NCBI GenBank assembly: GCA_019359125.1
Contig: JAHHHY010000002.1
Span: 1 to 64,000 of the forward strand
Length of the DNA stretch: 64,000 nucleotides
DNA from: Pleurocapsa minor GSE-CHR-MK 17-07R
GTDB taxonomy: Bacteria > Chloroflexota > Anaerolineae > Aggregatilineales > Phototrophicaceae
Direction: 5' to 3'
This document shows, one piece after another, positions 41,741 through 49,505 of the stretch. A model generated the notes under the pieces. The model was not told the DNA's origin. It was given only the letters and a program-made list of their open reading frames with translations, and searched no databases. Each line of letters opens with the position of its first letter. Position 1 is the first letter of the stretch. A program made the position numbers and the translations under genes.

Positions 41741-43213
41741 ATGATGACACGACACAAACCTGCAATGAAATGGATGATGGTCGCTGGCCTGGCGCTGCTG
41801 CTGGCTGCTGCCCCTGCTGCCCTGGCACAGACCCCTGACCCCGCCGCTGCCCCGACTGCGGTACTGCTTGAGGTAGCACCGCTGGATAACCAGGTGTTTC
41901 CCGATGCCACGCCTGTCCCCTATGAAGCGTTGTTACAGGCGGCCCAGCGCGCCGAAGAACTGTATGAGCGCGTAGAGCAGAAAAGCGACGAAGCCTTTAA
42001 CTTGCTTCAGTTATTTGAGCAGTTGGTGGGGCTGACGGTGACGCTGGCGGTGGTTTTCGCCGCAGTCGGCGGCTGGCAGGGCATCCGCTCGTTTCGCGCA
42101 GTCGACAAGCTGCGCGTGGAGTTTTCCCGCAAATATGAGCATGACCGCGACGAACTGAATGCCCGCTTTGCCGATCTGGAGGAGCGTGTGCTGGGGCGGC
42201 TGAGCCAGCTTCAGGAACAGTTTGGGGATGAAATCAGCGACTCGCGCTCGCAGATCAACGAACAGGCAGAAATACAGCGCCGCCAGATTGAAAGCGCGCT
42301 GATCGCCGCCAGCCTGCTGCCTGTCGGCGTGCAGCAGTATACCGAGGGCAATTTTATCGGCGCACGCGATGCTTTTATGCGCGCGCTGGAGCTGGACGAA
42401 AGCAATCCGATCGCGCATTACAAGCTGGGCTATGTGTATGTGCATCAGGATGACCTGGAAGATGCCGAGCGCCATCTGAAGCGTGCGCTGGAGCTGGAGC
42501 CAGACTTTGCCCCGGCCCAGGCCACGCTCGGCTATACCTATCGCAAGAAGGCCGACCGCCTGCGTAAACAGGTGGACCTGAAAACGACTGCTCCGGAAGC
42601 GTTGATGCGCATCAGCGCGGACATGAACATGCTCTACAGCATGGCCGAATCGCTGCTGGTGAGCACGTTGAAAGATGCCCCGCGCCTGCTGGACGAGGAT
42701 GGCGAAAGCTGGTGGGGATCGCTGGGTGGGCTGTATCGCCGCCGTGGGCAGCTGGACCTGGCGATTGGCGCTTATAAGCGGGCCGCTGAATGCACGCCGT
42801 ATTCGTCGTATCCGTTTGGCAACCTGGCCATGCTGATGACCCAGACCGGACAGATGGACGAAGCGCGCAGCTATTTCCGGCAGATGGAGCGCATCGCGGT
42901 GCGCGAAATCGCTGCCGACAACAATAACTTCTACGGCTATGCCGACCTGCTGACGGCGCAGCTGGCCCAGAAGAAATTCCCCGAGGCGGCGGGCACGATT
43001 GACGACATGCTGCGTTTGTCGCATGCCTGTTCGGCACTTTCCGACCTCGCGGATACACTAAAGATACTGATGGAAGGCATCGCAGAGAACAGCCACGTCC
43101 ATGAAATTGCGCGCTATGTGGCGCGGCTGGATGAGGCGTATCATGATTGTGTAACTCGTCAGGCTGAGGATGCTGCTCACACTGCCCCTGCGCTGAATGA
43201 AGGAAACCCGTAA
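41741..43213 (+). CDS. TPR protein with signal peptide, membrane helix and coiled coil
   Basis: 490 aa from the ATG at 41741, or slightly shorter from nearby Met codons. A signal peptide or first membrane segment (about 10-30, AGLALLLAAAPAALAQ) precedes a short Pro-rich stretch. A second hydrophobic helix (about 95-115, LVGLTVTLAVVFAAVGGW) follows. A coiled coil (about 120-185) rich in Glu, Arg and Gln leads to TPR units (about 195-270, SNPIAHYKLGYVYVHQDD, DFAPAQATLGYTYRKK) and more TPR-like repeats to about 420. Its stop overlaps the start of the phosphatase gene (TAATG), so the two are translationally coupled. It may be a membrane adaptor for that enzyme. Confidence 0.82.
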   Translation: MMTRHKPAMKWMMVAGLALLLAAAPAALAQTPDPAAAPTAVLLEVAPLDNQVFPDATPVPYEALLQAAQRAEELYERVEQKSDEAFNLLQLFEQLVGLTVTLAVVFAAVGGWQGIRSFRAVDKLRVEFSRKYEHDRDELNARFADLEERVLGRLSQLQEQFGDEISDSRSQINEQAEIQRRQIESALIAASLLPVGVQQYTEGNFIGARDAFMRALELDESNPIAHYKLGYVYVHQDDLEDAERHLKRALELEPDFAPAQATLGYTYRKKADRLRKQVDLKTTAPEALMRISADMNMLYSMAESLLVSTLKDAPRLLDEDGESWWGSLGGLYRRRGQLDLAIGAYKRAAECTPYSSYPFGNLAMLMTQTGQMDEARSYFRQMERIAVREIAADNNNFYGYADLLTAQLAQKKFPEAAGTIDDMLRLSHACSALSDLADTLKILMEGIAENSHVHEIARYVARLDEAYHDCVTRQAEDAAHTAPALNEGNP

Positions 43214-43983
43214 TGACTGACACATCCACCTACCTGATCGGTGATTTGCACGGGCATTTTGGCCATATGAAGCGGCTGCTTCGTGAGGCTGGCCTGATGG
43301 AGAGCGATGGCCTGGGCTGGACCGGCGGGGCGTCTCGCCTGTGGTTTATGGGCGACTTCTTTGACCGCGGCCCGGATGGCGTCTCGTGCCTGTCGCTGGC
43401 GATGAAGCTGCAGGATGAGGCGGCACGCGTGGGCGGCATGGTCAACTCGCTGGTGGGTAACCATGAGGTCAATATGCTGGCGGCGCTGCGCTTTCCGCAT
43501 AACCCTGGCATGGCGCTGTACTGGACGCGCAACGGCGGCAATCCTGAAGAACTGGAAAAGCTCAACCCGGAAATGCTGGAATGGATTATGTCGCGGCCGG
43601 CGCTGGCGCTGGAGGGCGACACGCTGCTGATGCATGCCGATGCCACCTTCTACAACCAGTTTGGCACCGATATCGAGACGGTCAATACCAATATCGCCGA
43701 GGTGCTGAACACCAAAGATGTGAGCGGCTACGCCTACCTGATCGAATTATTTGGCGAACATCAGGCCTTCTTCAAGTCGCCGGTCAGCGGGCTGAAACGC
43801 GCTGAATATATGGTGGAGACGTATGGCGGCAGGCGCCTCGTGCATGGGCACACCCCGATTCACCATATGACCAACGTGTATGCCGAGGACGTGACCGCGC
43901 CGCTGGTGTATCACGACGGCCTGTGCGTCAATGTGGACGGCTCGATTTATTCGGGCGGGCAGGGCTTCGTCTACAAGGTATAG
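43213..43983 (+). CDS. PPP-type metallophosphatase
   Basis: 256 aa. Phosphoprotein-phosphatase-like metal motifs are present in order: GDLHGHFGHM, GDFFDRGPDG, VGNHEVNM, then the His in LLMHADATF and VHGHTPIHH. Bacterial relatives include Ser/Thr phosphatases (PrpA/PrpB) and ApaH-like enzymes, so the substrate may be a phosphoprotein or a dinucleotide polyphosphate. The ATG overlaps the TPR gene's stop by one base. There is no signal peptide, so it is cytoplasmic. Two hairpins follow within 90 bp. Confidence 0.87.
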   Translation: MTDTSTYLIGDLHGHFGHMKRLLREAGLMESDGLGWTGGASRLWFMGDFFDRGPDGVSCLSLAMKLQDEAARVGGMVNSLVGNHEVNMLAALRFPHNPGMALYWTRNGGNPEELEKLNPEMLEWIMSRPALALEGDTLLMHADATFYNQFGTDIETVNTNIAEVLNTKDVSGYAYLIELFGEHQAFFKSPVSGLKRAEYMVETYGGRRLVHGHTPIHHMTNVYAEDVTAPLVYHDGLCVNVDGSIYSGGQGFVYKV

Positions 43984-43988
43984 AAAAA

Positions 43989-44070
43989 CAGCCCCGCGCT
44001 TTGTTTCATGCGCAGGGCTGAGCGTGTCGGTTGCACGGGCATCTGAGGTGAATCAGGTGCCCGTTTTGTT
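43989..44070 (+). terminator. Tandem hairpins after the phosphatase gene
   Basis: The first hairpin pairs CAGCCCCGCGC (43989-43999) with GCGCAGGGCTG (44010-44020), with one mismatch. The second pairs ACGGGCATCTGA (44035-44046) with TCAGGTGCCCGT (44053-44064), followed by TTTGTTT; this is the likely terminator. Confidence 0.75.
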
Positions 44071-44083
44071 TGGCGTGGCTGCG

Positions 44084-45517
44084 TCAGGCCGCAGGCTGTT
44101 GCAGCGTGGCGATGGCGTCGCAGGCCGGGCACGAGCCGTCCGGGCGGATGATGGCAAAGCCACCCTGCGGGTCATCGTCAACGAAACGGTCATAGTTCAC
44201 GTTGAAGATAATCAGCAGTTCCACTTCGGCATCGGTCTGCGAGGCAGCATATTCCACCGCGCCGCGCAGCCAGTCGGCATGTTCCTGAATCGAATTGCCA
44301 GCGGCCCAGGCGAACGGCGCGGGCAGCTGCGGATAGCCGTCCCCGGTCAGGTAGCCCAGCTCGGTGAAGCAGATTGGCTTGGGCGTGCCGCGCACCTGGA
44401 AGGGGAACTCGGCGCGCTGGATCATCAGCGGCAGATAGCGCGTGGGGTATTCACCACGCGGGTCGCCGCCACGGGCGGTCGGCGGCAGTATGCCTTCGTT
44501 GTAATGCACGCCGAGGCAGTCGAAGTAATCGGCTGCGCCAGCTGCGGCCATCTGTTCATAGTACACGTTGTCATCGCAGCCGCCAGCGCCGCAGCCGCCG
44601 AAGAAGCCGGTGGGGGCGGGCGCTCCGGTCACGACCATCACGTCGGGGTTGGCCGCCTTGATCTGCTCATAGGCAGGCTGCAGGATGCGCATATAGTTCG
44701 CGCCGCTGATCAGCTCGGCCGGCCATTCGCGGTCGATATTCTGCTCGTTCCACACCTGAATGGCGCCCGGATTCATGACGGCAATCTGCGCCAGGAAGTC
44801 GGCATACAGCGGCGCGTATGTCTCAATGCCGATCGCGCGCAGTTCGAACAGGTCGCCCGGAATGCTGAGCAGGATTTCGAAGCCATTGCGGTGCGCGAAA
44901 TTGATGCGGTCGCGGGCGACATCCAGCAGCGAGGCATCGCCGTTGATATAGCGAATCTGGAACTTCATCCAGGTCAGGCCAGCGGCACCAATGGTGGTCG
45001 CCACGTCTTCGTCCATCGTGTCCATCTGGCCGCCGACGTTGATCGGCAGGCGATTGACGATGTCCGGGCGCGGCTCCAGCACTGGCGCATCGGGCTCGGC
45101 CGGGGCGACAGTTTCAGGATTCGGCTGGGCAGGCGCGCCAGCATTGGCCACGCGCACGGGCGCGACCAGAATCTGCTGGCTGGTGCCATCGGTCAGCGCG
45201 ACTGTCAGGCGCAGCGAGTATACGCCATCGGCCACAATGGTGGTGTTCCACTGGGCGATCACGCCATTGGTCACGGCTGTATTCGAGGGCAGCGTGACCG
45301 GCGTCCAGGTGCCCGTGGCCGGATCCAGCGAGAATGGTGACACTTCCAGGAAATAGCTCATGATATTGGGCAGGTTTACCGTGCCGGTCACCTCGACCGT
45401 GCCGCTGACGGTGGTGGTGGCCAGCGGCGCCGTGATGGTTACTTCGTTGCCCTGCGCGGCGGCCGGAAACACGACCAGCGCGCACAATACTGCGATGAGG
45501 AAAGCTATTCGTCTCAT
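44084..45517 (-). CDS. Secreted clan GH-A (GH39-like) hydrolase with N-terminal beta domain
   Basis: 477 aa, with GGAGA upstream of the ATG. A signal peptide covers about 1-22. Residues 25-125 form a beta domain (VEVTGTVNLPNIMSYFLEV, NTAVTNGVIAQWNTT, YSLRLTVAL) shared with the next gene upstream. After a Pro-rich linker, residues 155-470 look like a TIM barrel. The candidate acid/base is E258 in IQVWNEQNIDREW and the candidate nucleophile is E386 in ICFTELGYL, the GH-A pattern. Substrate is unknown; a xylosidase/GH39-like role is a guess. It is secreted. The Thr/Pro linker style matches the other exported proteins here. Confidence 0.82.
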   Translation of the reverse strand: MRRIAFLIAVLCALVVFPAAAQGNEVTITAPLATTTVSGTVEVTGTVNLPNIMSYFLEVSPFSLDPATGTWTPVTLPSNTAVTNGVIAQWNTTIVADGVYSLRLTVALTDGTSQQILVAPVRVANAGAPAQPNPETVAPAEPDAPVLEPRPDIVNRLPINVGGQMDTMDEDVATTIGAAGLTWMKFQIRYINGDASLLDVARDRINFAHRNGFEILLSIPGDLFELRAIGIETYAPLYADFLAQIAVMNPGAIQVWNEQNIDREWPAELISGANYMRILQPAYEQIKAANPDVMVVTGAPAPTGFFGGCGAGGCDDNVYYEQMAAAGAADYFDCLGVHYNEGILPPTARGGDPRGEYPTRYLPLMIQRAEFPFQVRGTPKPICFTELGYLTGDGYPQLPAPFAWAAGNSIQEHADWLRGAVEYAASQTDAEVELLIIFNVNYDRFVDDDPQGGFAIIRPDGSCPACDAIATLQQPAA

Positions 45518-45571
45518 AAAGGGTCTCCAGGGATGATCTTTGGGCGATGGGAGGCTGGGTGATACGCTGAC

Positions 45572-45612
45572 GCCGGACAGCGCATCGGGGAGTCCCCAAT
45601 CCGCTGTCCGGC
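45572..45612. repeat. Inverted repeat between two related secreted-protein genes
   Basis: Perfect 11-bp arms GCCGGACAGCG / CGCTGTCCGGC with a 19-base loop that itself contains GGGG and CCCC. There is no adjacent T-run, so it may be an intercistronic hairpin. Confidence 0.65.
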
Positions 45613-45629
45613 GCAGTTACAGTGAAAGT

Positions 45630-46874
45630 TTAGCAGCCGGCGCGCTGCAGCGTGAACGCAGTGACGTTGGTGTTGTCGCCTTCGTTCGTTTCCGGAATCT
45701 GATTGCTGGGGTCGATCGTGATCGTCACGCGGTGTTCTTCATTGAAGAAGGTGCTCACCGTGACAGGCACGTTGTCGACGCGAATCGTCTGGCCCGGCTG
45801 AATGATCGGCACGGGGCCCTGCGTCTGACCGGTCACAGTGCCGGACGCGACGTGCGTCACGACGACCGAGAAGAAGCCGCTGACCGCGTTGGCCTGGCTG
45901 CCCAGGTTCGCGATGTCGACGCCGACGTTAAACGTCTGGTTGCAGTTGGGCGGGTTCGGGTTCAGCACGATGATGCCAGCCACCATGTTGGTGCTGGTCG
46001 CGGGCGTCGGCGTGAACGGAACCGGCGTGAAGGTCGGGGTAGCGGGCGGCGGCGGCGGCTGTACGCGCGGCAGCAGGCCGGTATTGCCGGTCACGGCGAT
46101 CACGGTCGGCGACATCCAGCCCAGGCGTCCATCGGGCGTCTGCACCTGGAACCAGCCGGTGTTCTGATTGCTGATGCCGACCAGCGTCACGACAGTGTCC
46201 GCGGGCAGCGAAATGATGGCGGGATAATTGGTGCCGTCACCCGTACGCACGTTGGCCGTGGCGGTGATGACCGTACCACGCGGGGTCGGGTCTTCAGTCG
46301 GCGGCACGGTGGGCGCGGGCGGATTCGTGGGCACGACGGGGGCTGCGGTCGGCTGGGCAGGTGCTGCGCCGCCATTGCCCAGGGTGATGCCCAGCGAGGC
46401 CAGCAGGCTGACCACGGTCGGGTTCGGCGTATTTTCCACGCGCAGCGGGCCAACGGTCGTCACGACAGGCGAGCCACCAGCGACGTTAACCGTCAGGCGG
46501 ATTTCATACAGGCCATCGGGCACCAGCGTGGTGTCCCACTGGCCCAGCAGGCCATCGGTCACGGGCGTGTTGGCGGGCAGCACGGCCGGGAAGAAAGTCG
46601 GCGGCGGCGTGGGCGTAGCCGTGGCGCTGCCGGGGGCGACCGGGGGCAGAATCTGAATCGGGCGGAATTCAATAAAATAGTTCGACATATTCGGCACATT
46701 CGCCGTGCCGATAATCGGGAATTCTCCACTCAGGGTATAAACGGCTTGCGGGAACAGGATGGAAGCACCCGGGTTCGGGGTATCCTGTGCGGCAGCGGGC
46801 GCAACTGCGATCAGGGCAATAATTGCCACGATCACGAGTGCGAGCACGCGCCTGGAGTGCGATGCGTTGCGCAT
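45630..46874 (-). CDS. Secreted protein: shared beta domain, SH3 domain and CARDB-like domain
   Basis: 414 aa, with AAGGGA upstream of the ATG. A signal peptide covers about 1-30. Residues 38-150 match the N-terminal beta domain of the downstream hydrolase (GEFPIIGTANVPNMSNYFIEF, YEIRLTVNV). A Pro-rich linker leads to a bacterial SH3 domain (about 200-260, TANVRTGDGTNYPAI, GWFQVQTPDGRLGWM). A second Pro-rich linker leads to a CARDB-like cell-adhesion domain (about 300-410, FNVGVDIANLGSQANA, IDPSNQIPETNEGDN). No catalytic residues are seen. It is probably a secreted or surface-associated adhesion protein, co-transcribed with the hydrolase gene. Confidence 0.82.
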   Translation of the reverse strand: MRNASHSRRVLALVIVAIIALIAVAPAAAQDTPNPGASILFPQAVYTLSGEFPIIGTANVPNMSNYFIEFRPIQILPPVAPGSATATPTPPPTFFPAVLPANTPVTDGLLGQWDTTLVPDGLYEIRLTVNVAGGSPVVTTVGPLRVENTPNPTVVSLLASLGITLGNGGAAPAQPTAAPVVPTNPPAPTVPPTEDPTPRGTVITATANVRTGDGTNYPAIISLPADTVVTLVGISNQNTGWFQVQTPDGRLGWMSPTVIAVTGNTGLLPRVQPPPPPATPTFTPVPFTPTPATSTNMVAGIIVLNPNPPNCNQTFNVGVDIANLGSQANAVSGFFSVVVTHVASGTVTGQTQGPVPIIQPGQTIRVDNVPVTVSTFFNEEHRVTITIDPSNQIPETNEGDNTNVTAFTLQRAGC

Positions 46875-47033
46875 TGTATCGGTCCCTTCATTACTGATTT
46901 AGACTGGTTACTGGCATAATTCTACACGAAATAGTGCGCGATATGTATTCCGCCACCTGCTGTTCACCTGACTATTGGCTGGCGGTTGCCAACTGATCGC
47001 GCGGTATATCCTTGTTCTACCATAGGAACAATT

Positions 47034-49505
47034 ATGCGTTATGAGCGTATCGGCCTAATTTTTTTAGCCGTATTCACTGCTTTTTTCGGCGGCAGTCCGT
47101 TTTATTACACCCTGCTGCCGGTGCGCGTCATCATGCATGTGGTCATGACCATCGTACTAGCCGCCTGGCTGGTGCGGCGCATCCGTGCGCGCCGCGGCCT
47201 GCCGCTGGTTCCGCTGACGTGGCCGCTGGCGGCGGCCGGGGGGGTGTGGCTGCTGAGCACGCTGTTTGCCGCTGACCCGCGCATGGCCGCCGAAAGCATC
47301 TGGCTGCCGTTTGTGCAGGTGCTGGCATTTCTGTTCTGCGCCGCGCAGATTCAGGGCGGGCGTCAGCGCCTGCTGTGGGAGATGCAGTTCATGCTGGCGG
47401 CGCTGGCGGTCATTCTGGCCGGCCTGCAATTTGGCTCTTATCTGTTCGGCTGGGGCATCACCCCGGAGACGCGCATCGGCTGGCTGAGCACGCTGACCAG
47501 CGGCGTCACCCCGTTTGTGTTTATCTCGCCGATGCTGTATCTGCCGCTGGGCGTGAGCACCTGGCTGGCCGCCTATACCGCGCCGCTCGTGCTGGTGGCG
47601 TTTGCCTGGTCGCTGACAGCCCGCCGCCGCGACGAACGCCTGGCCATGCGCGTGCTGGCGGTCTGCCTGCTGGCGGCGCTCGTGCTCACGTTTTCGCGCG
47701 GCGGATTTTTGGCGCTGGCAGGCGGGGCGGGCGTGTTCGTGGCGCTGCGGCTGGTGCCCATGCTTCAGCGACGCGTGACGGCCGCATGGATGAAAGCTAT
47801 AGTAGCGGGGCTGCCGTTGGTCGCCATTGGCGCAGGTGTGCTGGTGGTGGTGCTGCTCATCAGCCGCGACCCCTCGCGCTCCAGCGGGGACCAACTGCGC
47901 GTGGGGCTGTGGCAGAATGCCATTTCGGCCTTTCAGGCGGACCCGCTGACCGGCTATGGCGTCGGCGGATTCGGACGTGCTGCCCGTGACTTCCGCGATA
48001 TCAGCATCCCCAGCGATGACCGCCTGGGTACCGCGCATAATGTGCTGCTGAATGCTGCCGCTGAAACCGGCATCGCTGCCGTGATCGTCGTGCTGGCGCT
48101 GGCGGGCATCGTGGCGTGGCGCTGGTGGCGGCTGCGCGCCCAGGCCGATGCGGGCTACCGCCTGCGGCTGGATGCGTGTTTCGCCGCGCTGTGCGGATTC
48201 GCCCTGCAAAGCATGGTCGATTACTTCACGGCCACCCCGATTCTGCTGCTGGTCGGCCTGCTGGCCGCCTACTGCGTCGTGCCCGCCAAACGCGCTGTTG
48301 CCGAGACGCCAAAGACAGCGCGGGCAGCAGTGCCGCTGGCGGCTGTCGCGCTGGTCGTCACGCTGGCCTACGGCGTGTTCTGGGTTTTCAGCGACAGTGC
48401 GCAGGCGTCGTATGCGTCCAGCGTGCGGACGGGCGATCTGACTGCTGCCCAGGCCGCCGCTGCCCGGGACCCGGCCGTGCGCGTGTATCATCTGCAAACG
48501 GCGTATCTGCTGGGGCGCGAGGCACAGTCTGAGGACGAGATTGCCGCGGCTATCGCCGCTTACGAGGCGGGTCTCGCGCTGGAGCCGACCTGGGACAGCG
48601 GCTGGGTCAATCTGGCCGCGTTGTACGAACGGTCGGGCGGACACCAGACTGCGTTTGCCGCGCTGGAGCGCGCCGCCGAATACTCGAATACGAACGGGTC
48701 CGCGTATAACCGCGCCCGACTGGCCGAAACGTATGGCGTCGGTGGGCTGAATGAGCCGGAAATTGTCGGGCTGTATCTGCGCGAAATGGATGTCCGCGTC
48801 CCTCTGTCGCCGCTGTGGCTGGAGACGCCGCTGCGCCGCCGCGCGCTGGAGGCGTATCTGGCGGCGGCATCGCTGGAGACGCGCTATGACGTGACGGCCG
48901 CGCTGCTGCCCGATCGGCTGGATGACCTGCCGGCGCCGTTGGGCGAGCGCACCGGCGAGGCGTATGTGGCCGGGCGCGTCCTGCTGGCACAGGGCGACGC
49001 CGAAGGGGCGCAGGCTGCTTTCAGCGATGCGCTCTCGCTGTCCCCGGGCAGCTGGCAGTATGCGCTGTGGGCGGCCCGCGCCAACCTGGCGGCCACGGGT
49101 GATACGCTGCTCACGCCTGCGGGCGATGACTTCCTGCGCCATGCCGAGCTGATCAGCCAGCGGTTGGACGGGGCAAATGCGGTCCGGGCGCTGCAAACCA
49201 GCCTGACCCGGGAAGCCCGCCTGCGTTTGCAGTTAACGTCACTGCCGCCGGTGGTGGTCGATCAGAACTTCGAGGGCGTGCTGTTCAATGGGCGCGTCGG
49301 CAATTTTCAGGTCTATCCGGAGATGCGCCGCCCGTCGGTGGGTGAAGAGGCGGTAGCCCCGGCACTGGATGCGGCGGAACTCGTGGCCGCCTCCGGCGAA
49401 ACGGACTTCGCGCTGAATATCGTGCGCGCCGTGCTGGAGATCAGCCCGGAATCGCCGCACGCGCTGGCGCTGGCCGCACAACTGCAAAGCGAGTCTGGCT
49501 CATGA
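47034..49505 (+). CDS. O-antigen ligase/Wzy-like membrane protein with C-terminal TPR region
   Basis: 823 aa from the ATG at 47034, with AGGA upstream. About ten to twelve hydrophobic helices span 5-470. The O-antigen-ligase signature region is present: LTFSRGGFLALAGG, and the periplasmic-loop stretch DPLTGYGVGGFGRA then GTAHNVLLNAAAETG. Residues 480-820 are soluble and helical with TPR-like repeats (WDSGWVNLAALYERSGGHQ, AQGDAEGAQAAFSDAL). Such proteins polymerise or transfer surface glycans. No glycosyltransferase cluster is nearby, so the glycan is unknown. It overlaps the next gene by 4 bp (ATGA). Confidence 0.85.
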   Translation: MRYERIGLIFLAVFTAFFGGSPFYYTLLPVRVIMHVVMTIVLAAWLVRRIRARRGLPLVPLTWPLAAAGGVWLLSTLFAADPRMAAESIWLPFVQVLAFLFCAAQIQGGRQRLLWEMQFMLAALAVILAGLQFGSYLFGWGITPETRIGWLSTLTSGVTPFVFISPMLYLPLGVSTWLAAYTAPLVLVAFAWSLTARRRDERLAMRVLAVCLLAALVLTFSRGGFLALAGGAGVFVALRLVPMLQRRVTAAWMKAIVAGLPLVAIGAGVLVVVLLISRDPSRSSGDQLRVGLWQNAISAFQADPLTGYGVGGFGRAARDFRDISIPSDDRLGTAHNVLLNAAAETGIAAVIVVLALAGIVAWRWWRLRAQADAGYRLRLDACFAALCGFALQSMVDYFTATPILLLVGLLAAYCVVPAKRAVAETPKTARAAVPLAAVALVVTLAYGVFWVFSDSAQASYASSVRTGDLTAAQAAAARDPAVRVYHLQTAYLLGREAQSEDEIAAAIAAYEAGLALEPTWDSGWVNLAALYERSGGHQTAFAALERAAEYSNTNGSAYNRARLAETYGVGGLNEPEIVGLYLREMDVRVPLSPLWLETPLRRRALEAYLAAASLETRYDVTAALLPDRLDDLPAPLGERTGEAYVAGRVLLAQGDAEGAQAAFSDALSLSPGSWQYALWAARANLAATGDTLLTPAGDDFLRHAELISQRLDGANAVRALQTSLTREARLRLQLTSLPPVVVDQNFEGVLFNGRVGNFQVYPEMRRPSVGEEAVAPALDAAELVAASGETDFALNIVRAVLEISPESPHALALAAQLQSESGS

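Noticed and set aside
47157-49196. 679-aa minus-strand reading opposite the first ligase-like gene
   Set aside because: It is Arg/Gln/His-rich shadow sequence. The plus strand shows membrane helices and ligase motifs.
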